From Pseudomonas fluorescens (GTDB lineage: Bacteria > Pseudomonadota > Gammaproteobacteria > Pseudomonadales > Pseudomonadaceae), in assembly GCF_902498185.1 (NCBI RefSeq), contig NZ_CABVIX010000013.1, positions 62,001 to 126,000 of the forward strand: DNA of 64,000 nt, in the 5' to 3' direction. Of this stretch, positions 7,940 through 15,083 are shown in pieces. A program made the position numbers and the translations under genes. The notes beneath the pieces were generated by a model that was not told the DNA's origin, did no database searches, and worked only from the letters and a program-made list of their open reading frames with translations. The stretch's first letter is position 1. Every line of letters starts with the position of its first letter.

Positions 7940-8842
7940 ATGACAGCACACTCCACAGTAACCATAGACGTCAGCTTCGCCGAGCACCTCGCGCGGCTGC
8001 GGACGGACCTGGAGACGCGGCTTGACGCTTTGCTGCCAGCGGCCAGCGGCGAGCGGGACCTGGTGGCGTCGGCCATGCGCGAGGGTGCGCTAGCCCCGGG
8101 CAAGCGCATGCGTCCGCTGCTGCTGATGCTGGCCGCCGACGGTCTGGGCGCCTGCGAGCAGGCAGCCCTGGACCTGGCCTGCGCGGTGGAGATGGTGCAC
8201 GCCGCTTCGCTGGTGCTCGACGACATGCCATGCATGGACAACGCCCAGTTGCGGCGCGGACGCGCAACGGTTCATCTCGCTTTTGGCGAGGACGTTGCCA
8301 TACTCGCAGCGATCGCATTGCTGTCGCGGGCCTTCGCTCTGGTGGCAGAGATCGAGACCGTGCCGGCGCCGGTGCGCAATCAACTGGTCACCCTGCTGGC
8401 CAATGCCATCGGCAGCCAAGGGTTGGTCAAAGGGCAGTTCCAGGATCTGCGCGACGGCACGCAGCCGCGCACCGCCGAGGAAATCGCCGCCACCAATGCG
8501 CTCAAGACCGGTGTGTTGTTCAGCGCGATCATGGACATGGCCTGCCTGATTGGCGATGCCGGGCTGCCAGTGCGCGGGGCCCTGCAAGGGTTCGCACTTG
8601 AGCTGGGGCAGGCCTTCCAGCTTTATGACGACCTGCGCGACCGTGATACGGACACGGGAAAGGACCAGGGCAAGGACGATGGCAAGTCCACCTTTGTGGC
8701 GCTGTGCGGCGAAGCCAAGGTGCGCGAGCGTTTGCAGGGGCACCTGGCCCGCGCGCAGAGCCAGTTGGCCCAGGCGTTTGACTGCGACATGCCGATCGGG
8801 CGTTTCCTGCAGCTGATCTTCGCCCGCGCAGGCAACTGCTGA
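7940..8842 (+). CDS. crtE: Geranylgeranyl diphosphate synthase
   Basis: CrtE elongates farnesyl diphosphate with IPP to the C20 precursor of phytoene. The 300-residue protein has the first aspartate-rich motif as DDMPCMDN followed by RRGRATVH. The second is YDDLRDRDTDTGKDQGKDDGKST. GKRMRPLLL, the IPP-binding segment, precedes them. GAGG lies about six bases before the ATG. Here crtE is transcribed away from the other biosynthetic genes, whereas in Pantoea-type clusters it leads the same operon. It is probably distinct from ispA (farnesyl diphosphate synthase) because it sits in the crt locus, but the chain length is inferred from context. Confidence 0.92.
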   Translation: MTAHSTVTIDVSFAEHLARLRTDLETRLDALLPAASGERDLVASAMREGALAPGKRMRPLLLMLAADGLGACEQAALDLACAVEMVHAASLVLDDMPCMDNAQLRRGRATVHLAFGEDVAILAAIALLSRAFALVAEIETVPAPVRNQLVTLLANAIGSQGLVKGQFQDLRDGTQPRTAEEIAATNALKTGVLFSAIMDMACLIGDAGLPVRGALQGFALELGQAFQLYDDLRDRDTDTGKDQGKDDGKSTFVALCGEAKVRERLQGHLARAQSQLAQAFDCDMPIGRFLQLIFARAGNC

Positions 8843-8857
8843 GGCGCAGCACCAACC

Positions 8858-9319
8858 TCAGGGCAACGCGGCGAGGGCCCGCTGCAGTGGGTCGAGGTCG
8901 GCGAAGCGCTGTTCGCGCGCTACCTTGCCATCCTTGAGTTCCAGCCACTGCACACTGTTGCGATCGCCAGCGTATTGGTCTGCCACTTTGCCGTCGCGGT
9001 CCAGCAGGATGCGGTAGCTGGCCGAACGCATCGTGGGCAGGAGTATCCACTTCGCCGGGGCAGGCATCATTTCGATGTCAGCGACAAACACGACCCCGCG
9101 CGTGTCCAGGAATCCCTTGGGCTTGTCTTCCACGGCACGGTTGACCAGGCGCGCGCTGGACATGCTGCGGGCGATCAGCAGCACACGAGTTTCGGAGGAC
9201 AGGCTGTAGGGGTTGTCGAACTGGTCCTGCAGGGTCCATGCGGTGCTGGTCTGCGCTGTCTCGGCCGAGGCCGCGCTTGCGCCCAAGGCGCCGAGCAATA
9301 GGAAGATGAAGCCTTTCAT
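8858..9319 (-). CDS. Periplasmic protein of unknown function (possibly thioredoxin-fold)
   Basis: The 153-residue product begins MKGFIFLLLGALGASAASAET, a clear Sec signal peptide cleaved near ASA. The mature part includes WTLQDQFDNPYSLSSETRVLLIARS, which resembles the opening of a thioredoxin-like fold (compare YtfJ-type proteins), then FVADIEMMPAPAKWILLPTM and YRILLDRDGKVADQYAG. There is no CxxC pair, so it is not an active disulfide oxidoreductase of the usual type. I chose the ATG at 9319 because the signal peptide starts there. The function is unknown. It converges tail-to-tail with crtE (15-base gap). Confidence 0.65.
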   Translation of the reverse strand: MKGFIFLLLGALGASAASAETAQTSTAWTLQDQFDNPYSLSSETRVLLIARSMSSARLVNRAVEDKPKGFLDTRGVVFVADIEMMPAPAKWILLPTMRSASYRILLDRDGKVADQYAGDRNSVQWLELKDGKVAREQRFADLDPLQRALAALP

Positions 9320-9438
9320 GGCAAACCGCTCTGTCTGGGAATGGCTCAACCTTAGCCAGCCTCAGGACAAATGCCAACCGCCCGGGGCAAGCGGCACTGG
9401 GCAGAAAGATCAAACTTTCGGGCGCGCCTGCTTTCTCC

Positions 9439-9459
9439 TGAATAACCCCGGGGTATTCA
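9439..9459. repeat. Near-perfect palindrome upstream of the OBAP-like lipoprotein gene
   Basis: TGAATAACCCC (9439-9449) is followed directly by GGGGTATTCA (9450-9459). The arms pair over ten bases if one A is bulged out. The element lies 30 bases before the ATG at 9489, where an operator or a 5'-UTR hairpin could act. No regulator is identified. Confidence 0.4.
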
Positions 9460-9488
9460 TCCCCATTTATCCGGCAGAGGAAGCAGGC

Positions 9489-10289
9489 ATGTTCGGCAAG
9501 GCAGTCGCGGTAGGCATTTCATTGACCCTGGTCGGTTGCAGCGGCTCTGACACCCGCTCGCCCACCGACTTGCCCGGCGCGCCCAAGACCGCGCAGACAC
9601 GAGCCCTGGAGCTTGGCGCCGATGCGCTTCAGTCGCAACCGCCGATCAAGGCGCTCAACGCCTACCTCGATGGCTTCCATTTCTACAACGGCCATCCGGA
9701 TGTGCAGATGGAAGCCCACCATTACTGCGCCCTGCTGAACGAGGAAGTCATCCAGTGTGCGATCTACGATGGCAACACCGCCCAGGCGCGGCTGATGGGT
9801 GTTGAATACATCATTAGCGAACGCCTGTTCGCTGGCTTGCCCGCTGGCGAGAAAGCCCTGTGGCATAGCCATGCTCACGAGGTGAAGTCCGGCCAGCTGG
9901 TGGCGCCAGGCATTCCGCTGGCTGCCGAGAATCGCCTGATGGCCAAGCTTGCCAATACCTACGGCAAGACCTGGCACACCTGGCACACAGATCAGGACAA
10001 CGCGCTGCCGCTTGGCATGCCACAACTGATGATGGGCTTCACTGCCGACGGCCAGGTCGATCCTGCGATGGTGCGCCAGCGGGACGAGCGCCTGGGCATT
10101 GACAGCAACGAGCGCCGCAAGGCACGTGCCGACATCAGGCCCAATCCTGTGCAGCCAGGGGCCGACGCCTGGAAGAACGGCAAGGTCGTGCAGATCAAGG
10201 ACAGCACCGGCCATACCCACCTGCATCCGCGTCCGGCGACCCCCGAGGACACCAATGCCCGCTCGTCTTCGACCTCGAAGCAGCCCTGA
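9489..10289 (+). CDS. OBAP/DUF1264-family lipoprotein
   Basis: The 266-residue protein starts MFGKAVAVGISLTLVGC, with Cys17 in a lipobox (LVGC), so it is probably a lipid-anchored envelope protein. The mature part shows the hallmarks of the oil-body-associated protein family: ALNAYLDGFHFYNGHPDVQMEAHHYC, CAIYDG, ARLMGVEYIIS, and LWHSHAHEVKSGQL. The C-terminus is Pro/Asp-rich with DSTGHTHLHPRP. OBAPs were named in plants but are common in bacteria; their biochemical role there is unknown. The ATG at 9489 was chosen because it opens the lipobox signal. The 80-residue gene that follows may be co-transcribed. Confidence 0.75.
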   Translation: MFGKAVAVGISLTLVGCSGSDTRSPTDLPGAPKTAQTRALELGADALQSQPPIKALNAYLDGFHFYNGHPDVQMEAHHYCALLNEEVIQCAIYDGNTAQARLMGVEYIISERLFAGLPAGEKALWHSHAHEVKSGQLVAPGIPLAAENRLMAKLANTYGKTWHTWHTDQDNALPLGMPQLMMGFTADGQVDPAMVRQRDERLGIDSNERRKARADIRPNPVQPGADAWKNGKVVQIKDSTGHTHLHPRPATPEDTNARSSSTSKQP

Positions 10290-10320
10290 AGCTATCCCCT
10301 TGCATCCCCAGGAGACCACC

Positions 10321-10563
10321 ATGAACAGAGACAAGGCCCCGGAAATCCGCAACACAGGCGACAAGACACCTCGGCCCGTGTCGTCCGAAGAGGCTCAGAA
10401 GGGCCAGACCCGTCACCCCGATGAGCCGGTGCTTGAACGGCCCGATCCGGATACCGAGACAATCGACAAGGTCATCACCCCGACTTCGGTCAAGGAAAAG
10501 GAAGAAGAAGCGCGGTTGATCAAGGAGCGCCTCGCCGCGAACGAGCGCCTGCTCAAGCGCTGA
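10321..10563 (+). CDS. Small hydrophilic protein of unknown function
   Basis: This 80-residue protein begins MNRDKAPEIRNTGDKTPRPV. It is very rich in Glu, Lys, Asp, Pro and Thr and ends in a short helical stretch (KEKEEEARLIKERLAANERLLKR). It has no signal peptide and no cysteine. CAGGAGACC immediately upstream is a good ribosome-binding site. It lies 31 bases after the OBAP-like gene, so a two-gene transcript is plausible. Its last 11 bases overlap the convergent oxidoreductase gene. The composition suggests an intrinsically disordered, stress-type protein; this is inference. Confidence 0.6.
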   Translation: MNRDKAPEIRNTGDKTPRPVSSEEAQKGQTRHPDEPVLERPDPDTETIDKVITPTSVKEKEEEARLIKERLAANERLLKR

Positions 10564-12076
10564 TCAGCGCCAAGGCCTCCTCGACCGGCAACGGACGCTT
10601 CATCCGCTGCGACAAAGCCGCCATGGCGCGGGAGTGCTCGCAGGCGACCACGCCCTGGACCTGCTCATCGACGCAGAGCAGGGCGATGAAGCGTTCACTT
10701 TCCGGCGCACCCACCCACTCGATCCGTTGCCAGTCGGACGCATGGCCGAGCACCTCGTAGGTGCGGCCATGGTGATAGGTCCAGAAGAACGGCACATCCG
10801 CATATTCAAGCTTCTCCCCCAGCATGTTCGCAGCGGCGATGCGTGCGTGCTGCTGTGCCACGCGCCAGTGCTCGATGCGTACCGGACGACCGGCAAGCGG
10901 GAAGGTCACCATGTCGCCAGCAGCCCACAGGCCCTCGGCAGCGCGCATGCCGGCATCGACCTTGATCGACTGGTCGTCCGCCAGCTCCAGGCCGCGTACC
11001 AGGCCGGTCGCGGGTTTGACGCCGGTACCGAACAGCACCAGGCGGGTCTCGATGCGTTCGCCATTGTCGAGCATTACGGCCTGGACCTCAGATTCGCCCT
11101 CCAGTCGCACCGGTTCGCGCGGGGTGTGGAATACCACCCCATTGCTCTCGTGCCAGCTACGCAGTGCCCGGCCGATGCGCTCGCCCACCTGCTTGACCAG
11201 TGGCACCTCGTGGCGTGCGGCCACATGGACGCGCATGCCGTACTTGCACAAGGCGGATGCGGCCTCCAGGCCGATGAAGCTGTCTCCGATGAGGACCGCC
11301 GTCTGGCCGGGTTGGGCGCTGGCCAGCAGTTGCTCGGCATCGTCACGGCTGCGCAGCACAAAGGCGCCTTGCAGTTGCGCCCCGGGGATGTCCGGGCGCT
11401 GCGGCTTGCCGCCCGTGGCGAGCAAAGCGGCGTCATAGGTCAGGGTCTGGCCGTCGGCGAGGTTGATACGCCGGTTGGCGGGTTCGATCGAGCGAACCTT
11501 GCCGTGGACCCGGCGCAGCTTGGTGTTGCGCTGGACATTGCCCTCGAGCAGCGGCGGGATCTCTTCGGGCGACATCTCGCCCGAGAGCACGAATTTGCTC
11601 AGGGACGTGCGGTCGTAGGCCGGGTGGCGCTCTGCGTCGATCCACGTCAGTTGGCCGCCAAAGCCCCTGGCGCGCAAGCTCGAGACCGCCGCCGCACCTG
11701 CAGCTCCGGCGCCTATGACCACAAAGCTGCGTGCGTCGTCCCGCGAGCTGGGCTGGGCGGGCACAAGCTGTTGGTCATCGACCCAGACCGTGCCGTCCTC
11801 GACTTTGGTGCGGTAGCGCGCCAGGTCGCTCAGGGCAGGTGGCTCGCACACTAGGCCGCTGTCGAGGGCAAAGGCTGCCTTGTGCCAGGGACAGATCAGA
11901 TACCCCTCGCAGATAGCGCCTTCTTCAAGCGGCGCGCCGGCATGAGGGCAGTTGGCCTGGAAGGCGTGGACCTCGCCTGCATGGCGTACCAGCACGATTT
12001 CCTCCGCGCCGGCTTGCACACGCATGCCCTGGTCGTCGCTGAGCTGATCCAACTGGGCTACGGCGTGAAACGTCAT
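10553..12076 (-). CDS. Rieske [2Fe-2S] domain plus FAD-dependent NAD(P)H oxidoreductase
   Basis: The 507-residue protein fuses an N-terminal Rieske ferredoxin domain to a pyridine-nucleotide disulfide-type reductase. The Rieske cluster ligands are C43/H45 in CPHAG and C62/H65 in CPWH. The reductase has an FAD motif GAGAAGAAAVSSLR near residue 140, LLATGG, an NAD(P)-binding segment (VLIGDSFIGLEAASAL) and GDMVTFP near the C-terminus. This layout matches AIF/AIFL-like and ferredoxin reductase-type proteins. The ATG at 12076 follows AAGGAGATT. The electron acceptor is unknown; no ring-hydroxylating oxygenase gene is nearby, so a stand-alone redox or detoxifying role is as likely as catabolism. 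Confidence 0.85.
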   Translation of the reverse strand: MTFHAVAQLDQLSDDQGMRVQAGAEEIVLVRHAGEVHAFQANCPHAGAPLEEGAICEGYLICPWHKAAFALDSGLVCEPPALSDLARYRTKVEDGTVWVDDQQLVPAQPSSRDDARSFVVIGAGAAGAAAVSSLRARGFGGQLTWIDAERHPAYDRTSLSKFVLSGEMSPEEIPPLLEGNVQRNTKLRRVHGKVRSIEPANRRINLADGQTLTYDAALLATGGKPQRPDIPGAQLQGAFVLRSRDDAEQLLASAQPGQTAVLIGDSFIGLEAASALCKYGMRVHVAARHEVPLVKQVGERIGRALRSWHESNGVVFHTPREPVRLEGESEVQAVMLDNGERIETRLVLFGTGVKPATGLVRGLELADDQSIKVDAGMRAAEGLWAAGDMVTFPLAGRPVRIEHWRVAQQHARIAAANMLGEKLEYADVPFFWTYHHGRTYEVLGHASDWQRIEWVGAPESERFIALLCVDEQVQGVVACEHSRAMAALSQRMKRPLPVEEALALISA

Positions 12077-12225
12077 GGCAATCTCCTTGGCGGCGGGGGA
12101 TGCAGGTTCGACACTGCGGCCACGCGAGGGCTGCGCCTGGCCGACCACCGGTGCCCTTGTGTCGAGGGAACGACCGGCTTGCGCTGTGGCTCTCAATAAG
12201 AGTGTCCTGGCAAAGGTACCCGACC

Positions 12226-12747
12226 ATGAAAGCGCAACTGCTGTACTTCGAAGATGACGGCCAGACGCCTAACAGCGCCTTGCCAGTGGTGCTCTATCAC
12301 CGCTGCCTCACGGACATGTCCGATGCGGCCAGCGCCTTCGAGACACTGTTTGCCCGCCACCACTGGCGCCCGTTGTGGCGCTCCGGCATCTTCGACTACC
12401 ACCATTATCATTCCACCGCCCATGAGGCCCTGGGCGTGGCCAGTGGCCGCGCACGGGTCACGCTGGGTGGCGAATCCGGGCAGACCCTGGAGCTGGCGGC
12501 TGGAGATGTACTGGTCCTGCCGGCGGGCACCGGCCACTGCTGCGAGCAGTCCAGCGACGACTTTCTGGTGGTCGGGGCATATCCCGCAGGCCAGGAAGAC
12601 TATGACCTGCAGCGCCCAGGCAGTGCCAATCATGCGGCCTCCAAGGCGCGCATTGCCCAGGTGCCCATGCCCCAGGCCGACCCTGCAACCGGCGCCGAAG
12701 GCACGCTAGTGAGCGCCTGGCAGTCAACCCCCCGTCAAACGAGGTAA
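12226..12747 (+). CDS. Cupin-domain protein (YjlB-like)
   Basis: The 173-residue protein is a single-domain cupin of the YjlB type. Visible features are DYHHYHSTAHEALGVASGRARVTLGG (metal-ligand histidine/glutamate motif), LELAAGDVLVLPAGTGHCCE (second cupin motif), and VVGAYPAGQEDYDL. The fold is that of small metal-binding enzymes or sugar and oxalate binders, but the substrate is unknown. The ATG at 12226 begins the conserved MKAQLLYFEDDG. The gene is divergent from the Rieske oxidoreductase and lies five bases before the next gene, so the two rightward genes are probably co-transcribed. Confidence 0.75.
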   Translation: MKAQLLYFEDDGQTPNSALPVVLYHRCLTDMSDAASAFETLFARHHWRPLWRSGIFDYHHYHSTAHEALGVASGRARVTLGGESGQTLELAAGDVLVLPAGTGHCCEQSSDDFLVVGAYPAGQEDYDLQRPGSANHAASKARIAQVPMPQADPATGAEGTLVSAWQSTPRQTR

Positions 12748-12752
12748 TCGTC

Positions 12753-13133
12753 ATGCCACAAGGCAGCAAGGACAAATACACCGCCGAGCAGAAGCGCAAG
12801 GCGCGGCACATCGAGGAAGGGTACGAAGACAAGGGGGTACCCAAGGATGAGGCCGAGGCGCGCGCCTGGGCCACGGTGAACAAGCAGTCTGGAGGAGGCG
12901 AGAAGGCGGGTGGCTCGGGCAAGCGCACGTCTGCGGCCAGCAAGCAGACCGCCAAGTCCGATTCGGCCAAGCGCGCGGCCAAGACCCGCGAAGGGCATGC
13001 GCGTGGCTCCAGTGAATCCCTGGAAAGCCAGACCAAGGAAAGCCTGCTCAAAGAGGCGCGCAGCAAGGACATCGCCGGACGCTCGCGCATGACCAAGGCG
13101 CAGTTGGTCGAGGCGCTGCGCAAGCATCATTGA
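12753..13133 (+). CDS. Basic protein with C-terminal Rho-N/SAP-like motif
   Basis: The 126-residue, Lys/Arg/Ser/Ala-rich protein starts MPQGSKDKYTAEQKRKARHIEEGYEDKG and contains AWATVNKQSGGGEKAGGSG. Databases often label such proteins plasmid stabilization proteins, without experimental support. A disordered basic linker is followed by a C-terminal helix pair, TKESLLKEARSKDIAGRSRMTKAQLVEALRK. This resembles the Rho termination factor N-terminal (nucleic-acid-binding) helical motif. A DNA- or RNA-associated role is therefore plausible but unproven. No plasmid or partition genes are nearby. Confidence 0.7.
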   Translation: MPQGSKDKYTAEQKRKARHIEEGYEDKGVPKDEAEARAWATVNKQSGGGEKAGGSGKRTSAASKQTAKSDSAKRAAKTREGHARGSSESLESQTKESLLKEARSKDIAGRSRMTKAQLVEALRKHH

Positions 13134-13240
13134 GGATGGGGCCAGGAGGACGGCTTGTTTTTGTCTACTTCTGCGTATAGATGCTATCGTCTCTCGTTCC
13201 TGAAAAGCGTCCCGGACCCGCTGGAAACGTGGAGCGATAC

Positions 13241-14461
13241 ATGGCTTGCTGCAAGAAACTCGTGCTCATCGCACTCGCCAGCCTGGTGCTGGGCGCGTGC
13301 GATGACACCTCGACGCCCTCGGTGGAAACCACCGGGCGTTTCCCGCATTGCACCGAACAGGCGCGCCATGACTCCTGCTTCGAGCTTAACAATGCCAGTG
13401 ATGTGCAGCACTCGACCCTGCAGCAGAACCCCGAGCGATTCTCGATCGATGCCGATGGCCTGCCGATGGCGGTGCAACTGGTATGGGGGTCGGATTTCTT
13501 CAACAGCATTACCCATGATGCCCAGGACCGGGTTGTGGCGGTGGGTGGGCCACGGCTGCAGTTGAGCGAAGTGTCGGGGGAGGACGCTGCGCCCTGGCAG
13601 ACCGAGCGTTTCAGCGAATACGGCGACGTTTTGCGCGCCGCCACATGGGCGCGCGACGGCACGGCTTTCGCCGTGGGCAGCCATGGCGTGATCCTGGCTC
13701 GCGCGCCTGGACATGAAGGCTGGGAGCGCCACAACCAGGTCTTTTCCCGTCTCGACGACCCGGCTCGCAAGGCGCTGGAGTTCGATGGCGATGCCTATGG
13801 CGTGGCCATCGCCGACGCGCAGCATGCGGTGGTAGTCGGCGAAGAGCGCATCCTGCGCACCCAGGATGGCGGGATGCACTGGAAGCGGGTGCCGTATCCG
13901 CTCAAGGACATCGCCTTGCAGGATGTGCAGTTCGTCGACGCCCAGACCGGTTGGGCGGTCGGCTCCGGGGGCACCTTGCTGCGCTCGGGCGACCAGGGCA
14001 GGACCTGGCACAAGGTCCAGGCGTCGCTGGCCGCAGCGCACTTGATGGGCCTGGACTTCAGTGATCCACAGCACGGCTGCGTGGCCGGCGGCTACAGGGT
14101 CTGGTGCACGGCTGACGGCGGTGGGCACTGGGAGGAAAGTTCGCTCGATACGCCTGGCGGCACGGACCTGTCCGACCGGATCGGCTTTACCCGGGTCAGG
14201 TTCCAGGACGCCCGGCGCGGCTGGCTGGTCGGCAAGAGTGGCCTGGTCATGCGCACGGCCGATGGAGGGCAGCATTGGCAGTACGTGACTCATCTGAGCC
14301 GGCTGCAGGGCCAGACACTCACTCAGGCAGAGCTGTGGGGTCTGACCATTGCCAATGGACGGGTCTGGGCTGCCGGGACCGGCTGGACCGGTGATCAGAC
14401 CTATGGCAGCAACTCGCTCAAGTCCGGCGGCTTAGTGGTGTCCTGGGCGGTCGAGCCCTGA
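13241..14461 (+). CDS. Ycf48-like beta-propeller lipoprotein
   Basis: The 406-residue product begins MACCKKLVLIALASLVLGAC, a lipoprotein signal with Cys20 in LGAC. The rest is a repeat protein. Segments such as GWAVGSGGTLLRSGDQGRTW, GCVAGGYRVWCTADGGGHW and GWLVGKSGLVMRTADGGQHW are BNR/Ycf48-type propeller blades. Plant and cyanobacterial Ycf48 assists photosystem II assembly; proteobacterial homologues are exported proteins of unknown role. GGAG at 13231-13234 supports this start over an upstream in-frame ATG at 13181. The gene overlaps the convergent downstream gene by 30 bases. Confidence 0.8.
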   Translation: MACCKKLVLIALASLVLGACDDTSTPSVETTGRFPHCTEQARHDSCFELNNASDVQHSTLQQNPERFSIDADGLPMAVQLVWGSDFFNSITHDAQDRVVAVGGPRLQLSEVSGEDAAPWQTERFSEYGDVLRAATWARDGTAFAVGSHGVILARAPGHEGWERHNQVFSRLDDPARKALEFDGDAYGVAIADAQHAVVVGEERILRTQDGGMHWKRVPYPLKDIALQDVQFVDAQTGWAVGSGGTLLRSGDQGRTWHKVQASLAAAHLMGLDFSDPQHGCVAGGYRVWCTADGGGHWEESSLDTPGGTDLSDRIGFTRVRFQDARRGWLVGKSGLVMRTADGGQHWQYVTHLSRLQGQTLTQAELWGLTIANGRVWAAGTGWTGDQTYGSNSLKSGGLVVSWAVEP

Positions 14462-14776
14462 GCAGACCTGCAAGTACCAGGGCGCGTAGGGTGTCCTGGC
14501 GACCATGCGCCGGTTGAGATCCGCCGCGCCATCGCCCCACCACACCGGGCCGCGCTCGCCCAGCGCAGTCTTGGCCGCATCGACCGACCTGCGCGCGGCC
14601 TGCAGGCGCGAGGTGTCCTCGTTGGCCTTGGCCTGTCTTACCTCGCGCCGGGCTGCCATCAGCTGATCGACCAGCTGCTGGCGCACCTCCTCTGCAAGCG
14701 CCGGATTGCTGCAACGCCACAGGCGGCCGCGGACCACGAAGTAGCGGCCGTCGGGGGTGGTTGGGTATTTCGACAT
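14432..14776 (-). CDS. Conserved small protein of unknown function
   Basis: The 114-residue protein starts MSKYPTTPDGRYFVVRGRLWRCSNPAL, preceded by GGGAGAT. Its middle is a charged helix (VRQQLVDQLMAARREVRQAKANED). The end reads GPVWWGDGAADLNRRMVARTPYAPWY. There is no signal peptide or membrane span. I recall similar proteins as hypothetical in Pseudomonas, with no assigned role. The gene overlaps the end of the Ycf48-like gene by 30 bases and is transcribed toward it. Confidence 0.65.
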   Translation of the reverse strand: MSKYPTTPDGRYFVVRGRLWRCSNPALAEEVRQQLVDQLMAARREVRQAKANEDTSRLQAARRSVDAAKTALGERGPVWWGDGAADLNRRMVARTPYAPWYLQVCSGLDRPGHH

Positions 14777-14937
14777 GGCTGATCTCCCGGATACATTGCG
14801 CCCCTGTACTCACAGCAGTCCGCGTTCAGTGTGTGACCGAGCGGTCCAATCGATGTTCACCCGTTTTTCGAGACTGGCACAGGTGTGTCACTGCTGGGTC
14901 ACCTGTGTCGCCGGTGGGTCGGCTGTCGCATGAGACA

Positions 14938-14959
14938 CGCAGGCACCAGCGTGCCTGCG
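14938..14959. promoter_or_regulatory. Inverted repeat, candidate upstream activator site
   Basis: CGCAGGCAC (14938-14946) and GTGCCTGCG (14951-14959) form a perfect 9-base inverted repeat with a CAGC loop. It lies about 65-90 bases before the sigma-54 promoter at 15011, within the range where enhancer-binding proteins bind. A second, shorter dyad, TGTC-N6-GACA, is at 14924-14937. Either could bind the AcoR-type activator encoded at 18818-20761. It could instead be a terminator hairpin, but no T-run follows. The rest of the 307-base gap 14777-15083 holds the promoter and no gene. Confidence 0.4.
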
Positions 14960-15010
14960 CGACAGCTTCAACCGCTCTGGCACGATGCTTTCGGCCCAGC
15001 GCTCAGCCTT

Positions 15011-15026
15011 TGGCACAGGCGTTGCT
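15011..15026 (+). promoter_or_regulatory. Sigma-54 (-24/-12) promoter of the alcohol dehydrogenase operon
   Basis: TGGCACAGGCGTTGCT matches the RpoN consensus TGGCAC-N5-TTGCW, with GG and GC exactly ten bases apart. Transcription should start near 15037, about 47 bases before the ATG at 15084. The nearby AcoR-type sigma-54 activator gene makes functional use very likely. A second TGGCACGATG match at 14979 lacks the -12 GC and was not called. Confidence 0.8.
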
Positions 15027-15083
15027 CTTATGGAAAGGCCCAACACCAGGTTGCGGCCACTAATAAGAATCGGAGAGAGCACG

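Noticed and set aside
14979..14996. Second TGGCAC (14979-14984) as a sigma-54 promoter
   Set aside because: The GC expected ten bases after GG is missing (TT is found), and the copy at 15011 fits perfectly.
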